Source of the DNA: Flavobacterium sp.
GTDB taxonomy: Bacteria > Bacteroidota > Bacteroidia > Flavobacteriales > Flavobacteriaceae
Direction of reading: 5' to 3'
DNA length: 48,147 nt
Assembly (NCBI GenBank): GCA_030591585.1
Contig: JAUVAS010000011.1
Location: 1 to 48,147, forward strand
This document shows, piece after piece, positions 33,662 to 42,976 of the stretch (its first letter is position 1; every line of letters starts with the position of its first letter). Position numbers and translations under genes: made by a program. The notes below the pieces were generated by a model. It was not told the DNA's origin and did not search any database. It saw only the letters and a program-made list of their open reading frames with translations.

Positions 33662-36253
33662 TTAATTAATAATAAGTTTTGCTGTATGAGAATAATCAGT
33701 ACCCTCAATTTTAATGATGTATACTCCTGTTCTTAAATTTTCAGCATTTACATTAACTGTATCTTGAAGTGTTACTTCTTGATTATAAACTTCTCTCCCA
33801 TTAATATCAAATATAGAAATTGTAGCTTCTCCTAAATCAATAAGCGCTCTAATATTAATATTTCCGTTAGATGGGTTTGGATAAATAATAAGTTTGTCTT
33901 CTATAGAACCATTATCATTTGTTCCTAAAGGATCACATCCTGGAGGAAGATCAAAAGCAACTGTCCCGTCTGAGGTACTATACTGGCTTCCTTGATCAGC
34001 ACTAAAGCCTAAGCCTCTTCTTGCAAAAGCATTCCAAATTAGACATTCATTTGCACCTCCATTTGCAGCTAAATCTGCGGCAATAATTCCATCTCTCCCA
34101 TCAACAAATCCAGGAGAACATCCTTGTAGTTTAAGGCCATCAATTATTAATTGCATTGCAATATTATTACCCCCTGTTCCATTATAAAAATCTGTATCAA
34201 AACCATATTCATCAACCAAAACCCAAGTTAAATCCCAAAGCATAGTCGCCCAGATTTCACCTACATTGTGTACTTGACCTCCTGTTCCTGGTAAATCACT
34301 ATAGGTCTGTGGGTTTACATTCATATCTGTACTATATGGAAAATTACGAATCCCTGACCCATCATTAGGTTGTCCAGTTACGTAGGTTCCTATTCCTCTA
34401 ATATCATCAGACTGATCACCAGATTTCATAGTTAGTATTAGGCCAAACCAATCACTCCATCCTTCTCCCATTTGTTCAGCGTTACCTAAACATCCACTAT
34501 TTCCAGGGCCTCCCGTTAAACGATTTGAAATACCATGTCCATATTCATGAGCTATAATTCCATTATCTAAATCTCCATCAATTTCAGGAGCATCTAGATC
34601 TTCTTGAAGAGTACCATTAACAGTATTTCCGCCATTTATTTCTGTGATAAAAGCTTCTCCATCTGCTTGGCTTACCATTACCGAAGGAATAGTGACAGAT
34701 CCTCCTTGTGACCCTGGAGCCATTGTTATAGGCCCTCCCGGAACATTATTTACCATTATAACAGCAACTGCACCTTCATTTTCAGCAGCTAATATTTTAA
34801 ATCCAAACTCACATTCTCCTCTTCTTATAATAACTATTTTTCCAGCAAGTGATCCTCCATTAGTTATTGGATCACAAGCGTCATTAGGGTCAGTTGAAGT
34901 ACCTGAATTATCATCCTCTAATACAACTAAATCTGTCGTTAGTCCAGGCGAAGGCGGTAATGCTCCTCCAAAATTTGCTGGTACTGCGATATAATCTCCC
35001 GCTAAAGGCCCATTATTTATCGTTAGTGGTGAAAGTACAGCACTCCATAAATACATTTGCATTCTAGGGTTCGATCCATCTGGAGGTGTTGCAAAATTAG
35101 CATTGTTAGTTCCTCCACCATCCTGAGCATCAGCATTTACAGAATCACTCCCGTTTCCAGAATTTCCATAATTGTTTTCTTGAAAGTTTCCACTTTCTTC
35201 ATCAAAGCCATATTGATACCAAACATCATGCATGATATTATTCCAGTAAAATAAATTTACTGTTGAAGCCTCAATCATATTGACTGGTGGGTTACTAAAA
35301 TCATATGGAAAATCAAAATCTAAAGTTGCACCTCCGTCAGCAGAAGATCCTGTACCGTTATTCCCATTTAAATCATCTTGGGACCAAACATTATTTCCTC
35401 TTGTAATTGTAAATTCTGCCCCTGGAGCACCATCTGTATCATGCCATCCGAAAGGAGAGCCATCTCCATCTCCTGAAGGATCAGCAATTAATGCATCTAC
35501 TCCATGACTAGGAGATTCAATAGGCATCGCAAATACTCTATATTGAGCACCGCCTGCAGCACTTGTAGTCATTGTTTCTTCTTGGGGAAACAATACACTA
35601 TTTCCTATTCTAGCTATTTCTGAATGGGCTCCAAAATCACAACTTACCACCCAATCACCAGTATTTAGTATCGTCCCAGAAATAGCATCGACACGTACAC
35701 TATGATAATGACTAGCATCTAACGCATAAATACTAAGATCCCAAGCCAACCTTAGCGTATTGTCTTCCATTTTTTGGAAAACTAATTTTACAGGAATGTT
35801 CTCTAAAGAAATATTATCGTTAGAATATACAAATGAATTTACAGATATAGTTTCTAATAATTCAAGATTTGTAGGGCTGTTTAATCCTAACTCTTGTGCA
35901 GCATTTACAATTGCTGTTCCTGCTGAAACAGAAGGGTTAGTTATATTTACTTTTTGGGAAATGTTATTTAAAAATGAAATACTAGAATAAATAACAGCTC
36001 CATTTTTTATTGCAAAGGAAGAACTTGAATTAAAAATTTCAATCCCTTGGAAACGTTGATTTGCATAGACATTTTCAAGCTGCATGCTTTTAGAGTAACT
36101 GTGTCTGTCGACTATTACATCATCAAAATCTTGAGGTTGTAACCCTAGTTCTGTTTGATTGGAGCTTAAATAAGAATTTATTGTTCCATTATAATCCTGC
36201 CCAAAGGCAAAACCTACAGAAACAAGCATTAATAATAATAATAATTTTTTCAT
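33662..36253 (-). CDS. Secreted M36 (fungalysin) metallopeptidase with PA and T9SS domains
   Basis: 863 residues. Signal peptide (1-18, GFAFGQ), FTP propeptide (about 20-210), and the M36 catalytic domain with HEYGHGIS (zinc His residues and catalytic Glu) and the third ligand Glu in GEGWSDWFG. A PA domain is inserted before the zinc site (LAGKIVIIRRGECEFGFK). A C-terminal T9SS sorting domain (IYPNPSNGNINI, IFDINGREVYNQ, GVYIIKIE) ends the protein. It is an extracellular broad-specificity endopeptidase, made as a zymogen, likely for protein scavenging. Two long AT-rich stretches flank it. Confidence 0.95.
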   Translation of the reverse strand: MKKLLLLLMLVSVGFAFGQDYNGTINSYLSSNQTELGLQPQDFDDVIVDRHSYSKSMQLENVYANQRFQGIEIFNSSSSFAIKNGAVIYSSISFLNNISQKVNITNPSVSAGTAIVNAAQELGLNSPTNLELLETISVNSFVYSNDNISLENIPVKLVFQKMEDNTLRLAWDLSIYALDASHYHSVRVDAISGTILNTGDWVVSCDFGAHSEIARIGNSVLFPQEETMTTSAAGGAQYRVFAMPIESPSHGVDALIADPSGDGDGSPFGWHDTDGAPGAEFTITRGNNVWSQDDLNGNNGTGSSADGGATLDFDFPYDFSNPPVNMIEASTVNLFYWNNIMHDVWYQYGFDEESGNFQENNYGNSGNGSDSVNADAQDGGGTNNANFATPPDGSNPRMQMYLWSAVLSPLTINNGPLAGDYIAVPANFGGALPPSPGLTTDLVVLEDDNSGTSTDPNDACDPITNGGSLAGKIVIIRRGECEFGFKILAAENEGAVAVIMVNNVPGGPITMAPGSQGGSVTIPSVMVSQADGEAFITEINGGNTVNGTLQEDLDAPEIDGDLDNGIIAHEYGHGISNRLTGGPGNSGCLGNAEQMGEGWSDWFGLILTMKSGDQSDDIRGIGTYVTGQPNDGSGIRNFPYSTDMNVNPQTYSDLPGTGGQVHNVGEIWATMLWDLTWVLVDEYGFDTDFYNGTGGNNIAMQLIIDGLKLQGCSPGFVDGRDGIIAADLAANGGANECLIWNAFARRGLGFSADQGSQYSTSDGTVAFDLPPGCDPLGTNDNGSIEDKLIIYPNPSNGNINIRALIDLGEATISIFDINGREVYNQEVTLQDTVNVNAENLRTGVYIIKIEGTDYSHTAKLIIN

Positions 36254-36341
36254 GAAAAGTTTAATTTAAATTAATGATTAAGTTATGTTTTTCTGATTTT
36301 TTCTCTTAAAAGTGTGAAAATAATATTTAAATACACATTAT

Positions 36342-37679
36342 TTATAGTTTTCCAGTAATTTTTTGAAATATTAACAACGCATTGCCATCTGTAAGACGAG
36401 AAATGTAATTACAGCTTTCAATTAAATATTCATAAACACTGCTGTTTTCATCTATAGTTATGTCTAAATCATTCAATATTAGCCGATCAAAATGGCTCAG
36501 CGAGTTATTGTGTGAATTTTCAGCTGACGTCGTAAAAACATCTAATAAAGTATTGAGAATTTTATATCCAGCTATTTCTTTATCAGTAACTTCACTACTC
36601 CTATAAATTTTTTCTACACTTATCTTTATGATATCTTCTATTTGTGCTTTGTATTTACTCTTATCAAGAAGGCTTTCAGAAAAATCACCTTTTAATATCG
36701 CTTCTTCATTCTCAATAAAAATAGTTGCAGCTTCAGTTACTAAAGTATTTATCGCTAAAGATCGCAGATAAGCTAACCTGTCTGAAGACTTTGTAAGGTT
36801 ATTATATTTTTCGGTGTAAATAGTGTCTCTCACCAAATTAATAAGATACTCTAATGCAAATTCTTCTTCAATTAGACCTAAGTTTATTCCATCTTCAAAG
36901 TCAATGATGGTATAACAAATATCGTCTGCTGCTTCCACTAAATAGGCTAAGGGATGACGACCATAGCTCATCTCTTTTTCATTTCCTCTTTTCTGAAGTT
37001 CAAGTTCCTCAGCAACTTCAATAAAGAATTTTTTTTCAGATTGAAAAACTCCATATTTCTTATCGGCTATATGATTGGTGGGTTTTTTAGGAAGAGACTC
37101 CTTAGGGTATTTCATAAAAGCACCTAAAGTTGCATACGACAACCGAAGGCTTCCCTCTACTCCATTTTTGGTTTCGGTTAAAATTTTAAACCCGTTTGCG
37201 TTTCCTTCAAAATCTACTAAATCTTGGTATTCTTTGGCTGTTAATTGCGATTTAAAACGTTTCCCTTTTCCGTTTAAAAAATAATTACCAATTGCTTTTT
37301 CACCACTATGTCCAAAGGGAGGATTTCCTATATCGTGTGCTAAAGAAGCTACCGCTACAATAGCTCCAAAATCATTAAATTGATACCCATGTGTTTTTTG
37401 CAAGTGCGGATACTTTTCTAATATCGCTTTCCCTACAGTGCGCCCTAAAGAGCGTCCAACAACAGAAACCTCTAAACTATGCGTTAATCGAGTATGTACA
37501 AATGATGTTTTAGACAAAGGAATTACCTGAGTTTTATCTTGCAAACTTCTAAATGCGGAGGAAAAAATTACTCGATCATAATCCACTTCAAAACCTAAAC
37601 GGGTTTCATCTTGTTCTATTCGTAACCTTTTATTGGTGTCTCCTTGTCTTCGTAAGGATAGTAACTGCTCCCATTGCAT
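36342..37679 (-). CDS. dgt: Deoxyguanosinetriphosphate triphosphohydrolase-like protein (dGTPase)
   Basis: HD-domain enzyme hydrolysing dGTP (or other dNTPs) to the nucleoside and tripolyphosphate. Visible metal-site parts: HTRLTHSLEVS, SLAHDIGNPPFGHSGE (His-Asp), and AADDICYTIIDFED. The frame is open to 37706, but homologues begin WEQLLSL right after the Met, so the ATG at 37679 (445 residues) or the adjacent one at 37682 is preferred. Type and length match the Flavobacteriia dGTPases. It keeps dNTP pools low or counters phages. It stands alone, convergent with nothing. Confidence 0.92.
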   Translation of the reverse strand: MQWEQLLSLRRQGDTNKRLRIEQDETRLGFEVDYDRVIFSSAFRSLQDKTQVIPLSKTSFVHTRLTHSLEVSVVGRSLGRTVGKAILEKYPHLQKTHGYQFNDFGAIVAVASLAHDIGNPPFGHSGEKAIGNYFLNGKGKRFKSQLTAKEYQDLVDFEGNANGFKILTETKNGVEGSLRLSYATLGAFMKYPKESLPKKPTNHIADKKYGVFQSEKKFFIEVAEELELQKRGNEKEMSYGRHPLAYLVEAADDICYTIIDFEDGINLGLIEEEFALEYLINLVRDTIYTEKYNNLTKSSDRLAYLRSLAINTLVTEAATIFIENEEAILKGDFSESLLDKSKYKAQIEDIIKISVEKIYRSSEVTDKEIAGYKILNTLLDVFTTSAENSHNNSLSHFDRLILNDLDITIDENSSVYEYLIESCNYISRLTDGNALLIFQKITGKL

Positions 37680-37870
37680 CATAGCTATTGTTTTTTGAAA
37701 ATGCAAGATACTGTTTCTAAAGCAAATTCCATTTAAGCTAAATACTAAACGGCATCATTTTAAAACCAAAAATTAAAGTAACTAATTCACACAAAGAAAT
37801 CTAATTCCTCCTAGTACAATTGCGTATGGAAAGCCTTTACCATAAAATAGATTAATTAGAGGTGACAATG

Positions 37871-37893
37871 AGGATGTAAGTAAAATACATCCT
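37871..37893. repeat. Hairpin in the dgt/carbonic anhydrase gap
   Basis: 8-bp perfect arms AGGATGTA (37871-37878) and TACATCCT (37886-37893) with a 7-nt loop. On the minus strand it would end the carbonic anhydrase transcript, but no T-run follows. It may be a weak terminator or a processing site. The rest of the 37707-37923 gap shows nothing. Confidence 0.4.
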
Positions 37894-37923
37894 TCTGCTA
37901 ATTAATCGAGTTTTAAATACAGT

Positions 37924-38553
37924 TTATACTATTTTTACTTTACCCGTAGATAAATAATATACCCCTCCAACAATTTTGATTTCGCCATTGTCTTCCATTT
38001 CTTTTAAAATTGGACTTTTATCACGAATTCTATCTATGGTAAGTTGGACATTATTTACTATTGCTTTATCTACAAATTCTTTATTAGAAGAATTTGTTTC
38101 TCCAGTCACTTCTTTAGCTGCTATTAGTACTGCAGGTTTTATTTTTGATAGCATTTCTGTAATATTACCAAGATCAACCCCATCACAAGCAGCTTTTACA
38201 GCACCACAAGATTCGTGGCCTAAAACAAGTACTAGTTTACTTCCAGCTACTTTACAAGAGTATTCTAGACTTCCTAAAATATCTACATTTTCAAAATTTC
38301 CTGCTACTCTCGCTACAAATACATCGCCAATACTTTGGTCAAAGATTAGCTCGACAGGAACTCTAGAATCAATACAGGATAAAATAACCGCTTTAGGAAA
38401 TTGTCCTGTTTCTGTTTGTTTTACTTGTGCTAGATAATCTACCGATTTATTTTTAGCTTCAATAAAACGTTTGTTCCCTTCTAATAAATCTGCCAAAACA
38501 TTTGTTGGTGTTAAAGCGTCCTGATTTTCTTTTGTTATTGTTGTTATTCTCAT
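37924..38553 (-). CDS. Beta-class carbonic anhydrase
   Basis: 209 residues. The zinc ligands and catalytic residues are Cys60, Asp62 and Arg64 (LSCIDSRVP) and His113, Cys116 (GHESCGA), all present. It interconverts CO2 and bicarbonate. The gene starts 12 nt after the SulP transporter stop in the same direction, so it probably hydrates or dehydrates what that transporter carries. No signal peptide is seen, so it is cytoplasmic. Confidence 0.95.
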   Translation of the reverse strand: MRITTITKENQDALTPTNVLADLLEGNKRFIEAKNKSVDYLAQVKQTETGQFPKAVILSCIDSRVPVELIFDQSIGDVFVARVAGNFENVDILGSLEYSCKVAGSKLVLVLGHESCGAVKAACDGVDLGNITEMLSKIKPAVLIAAKEVTGETNSSNKEFVDKAIVNNVQLTIDRIRDKSPILKEMEDNGEIKIVGGVYYLSTGKVKIV

Positions 38554-38565
38554 TTTTATGCTTTT

Positions 38566-40401
38566 TTATTTTTCAATATTCTCTTTAATCCAAACTACAC
38601 AATCTTTAAAGCTATCAAATATTTGGTCTTTGGGTATTAAATCTGGAATTATATCAATCCTTTCCATCATATATCTAGGTTGCTCAATAATGTTCACTAA
38701 CAATACTTTTTTATTATCTTTTACTAAATCTATTAGTGCATCTTCCAAGGCGTATAATCCAGACTGGTCTATATACGGCATTCTTCCCATTCTTATAATT
38801 ATAATAGATGCTGTATCTGGTATTTGCTTAACTAGTTGTTGAAAGTAACTTGTGGAGCCAAAGAATAAAGGTCCCCTAATATGCTTGATAAAAACCTTTT
38901 CTTTTAAATTTTCTGGAAAATCAATCTCATCAGGCCAAGCTTTTGATCTATCAAAAGATTCTAAACTGGATCTGTTTTCTGTTGCGTCTCCAATTTTTTT
39001 CATAAACATCAATGATGCTATTACTAAACCTATACCAACGGCATAAACAAGATTCCAAACAGATGATAATACTAAAACTATTATCATAATTATAACTTCA
39101 GTACGAGGCATCTTTGGGATTGCTTTTAAGCCTTTATAATCCATTACACCAATACCTACTGTAATTAATATTCCTGCTAAAACAGCTGCAGGTATTTGAG
39201 ATGCCACAGGGCCTAAAGCCAATAAAATGAAAAGTAGTAAAATACCTGCCATCATACCGGACAATCTAGTTTTACCTCCTGCGTTAATATTAACAACTGT
39301 TCTAATAGTTGCACCTGCTCCAGGGATACCTCCAAATATGGCAGCAATACTATTACCAATTCCCTGGCCAATCAATTCTTTATTTGGTTTATGCTTAGTT
39401 TTAGTCATATTATCAGCTACAACAGATGTTAACAAAGAATCTATTGCTCCTAAAAGAGCTAATGTTAATGCTGTAAAAATATAAGGAGTAATATTTCCTA
39501 AACTAAAACTGGTAAAGATTTCTAAATTAGGTATTGGTAAACCACTAGGGATTTCTTCAATAGGTCTATAATCTAAACCAAAACCAATCGCAATCCCAGA
39601 CATCACTAAAAGAGCAACTAATGTGCTAGGAATTTTAGTTGTTATTCTCTTAAATCCAAAGATTATAATTATTGTCCCAAGTGCCAATAATAATTCTAGC
39701 CAAATAATATTATTCAATGCTCTAGGCAACACTTTTATTGCACCAATAACTCCAGAAGCATCTTTACTTGCTAAGGTTTGAGATTCTTTTAAGATTTGAG
39801 ATTGAGTTATCTCTTCTGCTCTTTTTATAGTTTCTTTAAAATCCTCTAAAACTAAAATCCCTTCTCCAGCTTCTTCTTTTAAAATATTATCTAAAATTAT
39901 TTCTTCGGCATGTGGCTTAAATTGATTTACAAATTCTGCGTCTTCTTTTGGATAATAACCAACAGATGGAAGTATTTGAGTTACTAAAATTATTATTCCT
40001 ATGGCGGTCATAAACCCTGAAACAACAGGATATGGAATGTATTTTATATATTTTCCTAAGCCTATTAATCCAAGTCCTACTTGCATTAAGCCAGCTAGTA
40101 AAAATACCGTTAGGATGGCAGGTAACGCTTTAGATACATCACCATCAAAAGCTGCAACAATACCGGCAATTACTACCATACTTACAGCAGTCATGGGAGC
40201 CGTTGGGCCAGAAATCTGGGTGTTAGTTCCACCAAAAAGTGCTGCGAAGAAACTTACAAAAATTGCTCCATAAAGCCCTGCACTTGGACCAAGACCTGAA
40301 CTAACACCAAAGGCTAATGCTAATGGTAATGCTACAATTCCAGCAGTAATACCCCCGAACATGTCTCCTTTAAAATGTTTAAAGTTGAATAAATTTTTCA
40401 T
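38566..40401 (-). CDS. SulP-family anion transporter with STAS domain, probable bicarbonate uptake
   Basis: 611 residues. Multi-helix SulP core: AGIVALPLALAFGVSSG near 20, TQISGPTAPMTAVS near 60, and a C-terminal STAS domain (about 500-611, with DQSGLYALEDALIDL). Between the early helices (about residues 150-225) there is a charged insertion of about 75 residues rich in Glu. SulP proteins carry sulfate, bicarbonate and other anions. The adjacent carbonic anhydrase favours Na+-dependent bicarbonate transport of the BicA type; this is inference. Located 125 nt downstream of the TetR/111-aa pair in the same direction. Confidence 0.92.
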   Translation of the reverse strand: MKNLFNFKHFKGDMFGGITAGIVALPLALAFGVSSGLGPSAGLYGAIFVSFFAALFGGTNTQISGPTAPMTAVSMVVIAGIVAAFDGDVSKALPAILTVFLLAGLMQVGLGLIGLGKYIKYIPYPVVSGFMTAIGIIILVTQILPSVGYYPKEDAEFVNQFKPHAEEIILDNILKEEAGEGILVLEDFKETIKRAEEITQSQILKESQTLASKDASGVIGAIKVLPRALNNIIWLELLLALGTIIIIFGFKRITTKIPSTLVALLVMSGIAIGFGLDYRPIEEIPSGLPIPNLEIFTSFSLGNITPYIFTALTLALLGAIDSLLTSVVADNMTKTKHKPNKELIGQGIGNSIAAIFGGIPGAGATIRTVVNINAGGKTRLSGMMAGILLLFILLALGPVASQIPAAVLAGILITVGIGVMDYKGLKAIPKMPRTEVIIMIIVLVLSSVWNLVYAVGIGLVIASLMFMKKIGDATENRSSLESFDRSKAWPDEIDFPENLKEKVFIKHIRGPLFFGSTSYFQQLVKQIPDTASIIIIRMGRMPYIDQSGLYALEDALIDLVKDNKKVLLVNIIEQPRYMMERIDIIPDLIPKDQIFDSFKDCVVWIKENIEK

Positions 40402-40526
40402 TGTTATATTTTAATTGATACATACTATTTCTTCTTTTGGCATTATTAAAAATAAATACCCATAAAGAGGTTATGCAAAAAATGATTTAATAGATTTTTT
40501 GATTAAAAGTGTAATTATTAGAAGAA

Positions 40527-40862
40527 TTATACTCTAGGAGGAGGTATTTGAATATCTATGTCGAAATTCAAAAAAGACAAATCAATTAATTGAAAAGAAA
40601 GTGATCGCTTACTATTTAAATGATTATTAAAGTCATAAAAACAATAGTAGTTGTTTTCATCTTCAAAGTCTGTTACAGTTTCACTTTTTGAAGTGTTTTC
40701 TTTTTCTGAGGTATCAACTAACTCATATTTTGATTCCTCTAAAACTAAAGGAATATTCATTATTGGTTTTGCTAATAATAAAAGCATAAATACAAAACCA
40801 ACAATGTGTCTATATTTAAATAGTAATTTATATTGATTATATGTAGCCTTATTTTTAATCAT
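40527..40862 (-). CDS. Small membrane-anchored protein of unknown function (111 aa)
   Basis: 111 residues. A basic N-terminus and one hydrophobic helix (about 19-36, HIVGFVFMLLLLAKPI) are followed by an acidic Ser/Thr/Glu-rich stretch and a C-terminal tail ending QIPPPRV. It is probably a single-pass protein with the tail outside the cytoplasm. Its ATG overlaps the TetR stop by 4 nt, so it is translationally coupled to the regulator. Distance to SulP is 125 nt. No known domain. Could be an accessory to the transporter or a target of the regulator. Confidence 0.75.
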   Translation of the reverse strand: MIKNKATYNQYKLLFKYRHIVGFVFMLLLLAKPIMNIPLVLEESKYELVDTSEKENTSKSETVTDFEDENNYYCFYDFNNHLNSKRSLSFQLIDLSFLNFDIDIQIPPPRV

Positions 40863-41527
40863 TTAATAACTTGAAATACCATGTTGGTATAAAATTCTGA
40901 AATACTATCTTTCTCCTTGTTAACATCAGTAAGAGATGGCAAATGCTCTGCAAAATACTTTTGTTGATGAGCTCCTTCAATCACAGTAGAGATAAGCATA
41001 TGAGGGAATTCATATTTTGGATTAACTTCTAATACTAAATTACTTATTCTTTGAACAACCTTTTTATAGGATTGAAAAAATCCTCTTTCATTTTCATCAT
41101 CTACACTTTTGGTATGATATGCTTTCACTGATTCTGTAATAATAATTCTACTTAACAACCCTTCATCTATATAATATTTTGAATGATTAACACTAATAGG
41201 ATTGGTTAATATACTAAGAGACCTTGTAAGTCTTTCAATAGGAGAACTAATATTAGCAGTTGTAAAAACTAATAAATACTCAATCCATTTCCAATACCAA
41301 GAAACTAAATATATTAAAAGCGTATGCTTGTTTTCAAAATAACGATATATAGAACTTTCTGGGGATTCAATTTTTAACCCTAATTTTTTAAATGTAAATG
41401 TTTCAAAACCCAATTCATTTATCATTTCAATACTATTACATATTATCTTTCTTCCTAGTTCTGATGTATCTGGGTTTTTCAGATATAACTCAGGACTAAT
41501 TTCAATATGTATTTGAATATTTTTCAT
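40859..41527 (-). CDS. TetR/AcrR-family transcriptional regulator
   Basis: 222 residues. N-terminal helix-turn-helix about 27-75 (ICNSIEMINELGFETFTFK, ESPESSIYRYFENKHTLLIYL). The ligand domain contains Trp-rich helix LVSWYWKWIEYLLV and is not assigned to a known effector class. It leads the minus-strand unit with the 111-residue gene, SulP and carbonic anhydrase, and its promoter contains a palindrome likely to be its own operator. Divergent from the first porin gene; whether it also acts there is open. Confidence 0.85.
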   Translation of the reverse strand: MKNIQIHIEISPELYLKNPDTSELGRKIICNSIEMINELGFETFTFKKLGLKIESPESSIYRYFENKHTLLIYLVSWYWKWIEYLLVFTTANISSPIERLTRSLSILTNPISVNHSKYYIDEGLLSRIIITESVKAYHTKSVDDENERGFFQSYKKVVQRISNLVLEVNPKYEFPHMLISTVIEGAHQQKYFAEHLPSLTDVNKEKDSISEFYTNMVFQVIK

Positions 41528-41537
41528 TTTACAATTG

Positions 41538-41569
41538 CAAATATAATAGTATTACTATCATTTATGCAA
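41538..41569 (-). promoter_or_regulatory. Promoter and palindromic operator of the TetR gene
   Basis: On the minus strand: TTG (41569-41567), a 21-nt spacer, then TATATTTG (41545-41538), an exact TAnnTTTG. A palindrome ATAGTA-T-TACTAT (41546-41558) sits in the spacer directly against the -7 box, the usual place for a TetR operator giving autorepression. Confidence 0.65.
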
Positions 41570-41583
41570 GTAATATTTTTTTC

Positions 41584-41628
41584 TTAACCTTCGCTTAACA
41601 TTTGTTTAACATTAATACATGTTATTTG
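41584..41628 (+). promoter_or_regulatory. Candidate Pho box and promoter, porin gene 1
   Basis: Three perfect TTAAC units start at 41584, 41595 and 41606, exactly 11 bp apart. A degenerate -7 box GTTATTTG follows at 41621-41628. This is the arrangement of Pho boxes known from Bacillus (TTAACA repeats, 11-bp period) and cyanobacteria. Confidence 0.7.
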
Positions 41629-41646
41629 CCGCAACAAAACTAAAAA

Positions 41647-42846
41647 ATGAGAATTATGAGAATGTATTACCTCGCTTTTTTGGCGATATTTTTTTTAATA
41701 TTTACCTCCCAAGCTCAAGAAACAAAAAACTTAAAGTTTGGTAATGGAATGGTCAATTTTATTGCTAAAGACAGCTCTTTTAGTGTAAAATTTGCTCCTC
41801 GCATACAATTTTTAACCAGTGCCAACTGGAAATATGAAGATGGACAATTTGGGGATACCAATACTAATTTTCTTATTCGAAGAGCACGACTTAAATTTAA
41901 CGGATTTGCTTATTCTCCAAAATTGCAATACAAAATTGAAATTGGACTTTCTAATCGTGATATTTCTGGAGGCTCAAAATATACAGGAAATACACCTAGA
42001 TATATTTTAGATGCTGTTATAAAATGGAATTTTCACAAAAACTTTGTACTGTGGGCTGGTCAAACTAAACTGCCTGGAAATAGAGAACGTGTTATTTCAT
42101 CAGCAAATCTACAATTAGTTGACCGTTCTATTTTAAATGCCAGATTTAACATTGATCGGGATATTGGGTTTCAAGTACGTCATCATTTTAATGTTTCTGA
42201 AAAATTCGTGATTCGCGAAATATTTTCCTTTGCTCAAGGAGAAGGAAGAAATGTTGTTACCGGTAATGAAGGAGGATTTCAATACACTGGTAGATTAGAA
42301 TTTTTACCCTTCGGAACTTTTAAAAGTAAAGGAGATTACAAAGGAAGTGATTTAAAAAGAGAAGCTACCCCAAAAGTAGCATTTGGTATTTCTTACGATT
42401 TTAATAATAATGCTGTAAGAAATCTTAGTAACAGAGGGGTTTATATGGAAACAGACACTGGGTTACACGAAACCAATATTTCAACATTTTTTGTTGATGC
42501 CATGTTTAAATACAAAGGGGTTTCAATAATGACAGAGTTTGCCAACAGGACTGCTGAAAAGCCAATAGCAATAAATTCAGACGGTACAGAAACTGGTATT
42601 ATCGTTCAAGAGGGGAATGGTTTTAACTTCATGTCTGGATATTTATTAAAACATAATTGGGAAGTTACGGGTAGGTATTCCATAGTTGATTTGAAAAATA
42701 AAGAAGAGAGCACTCAATATACTCTAGGTATTTCTAAATATATAGTAGGTCATAAGCTAAAAGTCCAAACTGATATTACCTATTTATCTGTCAATGGCCT
42801 AAATGAAGGGTTGCTTTATAGACTTCAAGTTGATGTTCATTTTTAA
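41647..42846 (+). CDS. Porin, OprO/P-like (phosphate-selective porin family)
   Basis: 399 residues. Signal peptide ends near SQAQ (about 23), followed by an outer-membrane barrel. The pattern RRARLKFNGFAYSPKLQYKIEI, with paired Arg near the start of the barrel, is the hallmark of the OprO/P family, and the C-terminus ends in aromatic VDVHF. It should allow anions such as phosphate or polyphosphate across the outer membrane. The upstream Pho box supports phosphate-starvation control. A weak hairpin GTTTTT-AGC-AAAAAC at 42871-42885 follows. Start at 41647 gives the longest signal; Met4 or Met6 are alternatives. Confidence 0.85.
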   Translation: MRIMRMYYLAFLAIFFLIFTSQAQETKNLKFGNGMVNFIAKDSSFSVKFAPRIQFLTSANWKYEDGQFGDTNTNFLIRRARLKFNGFAYSPKLQYKIEIGLSNRDISGGSKYTGNTPRYILDAVIKWNFHKNFVLWAGQTKLPGNRERVISSANLQLVDRSILNARFNIDRDIGFQVRHHFNVSEKFVIREIFSFAQGEGRNVVTGNEGGFQYTGRLEFLPFGTFKSKGDYKGSDLKREATPKVAFGISYDFNNNAVRNLSNRGVYMETDTGLHETNISTFFVDAMFKYKGVSIMTEFANRTAEKPIAINSDGTETGIIVQEGNGFNFMSGYLLKHNWEVTGRYSIVDLKNKEESTQYTLGISKYIVGHKLKVQTDITYLSVNGLNEGLLYRLQVDVHF

Positions 42847-42903
42847 ATAAGACCAACCTCAATTAATCATGTTTTTAGCAAAAACCCTCTTGTTTGTTTT
42901 TTC

Positions 42904-42948
42904 TTAATCTTTTGGTAACATTCACTTCATATAAATAAATGTTATTTG
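42904..42948 (+). promoter_or_regulatory. Candidate Pho box and promoter, porin gene 2
   Basis: Units TTAAT (42904), GTAAC (42915) and TTCAT (42926) at 11-bp steps, then GTTATTTG at 42941-42948. Aligned without gaps to the porin 1 region, about 43 of 60 bases agree (hand count), and the -7 box is at the same distance. Confidence 0.65.
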
Positions 42949-42976
42949 CAGTGATAAAAACAAATATCAATTTAAA

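Noticed and set aside
41819-42010. Second open frame inside porin 1
   Set aside because: Lies wholly within the well-supported porin frame and shows no family pattern.
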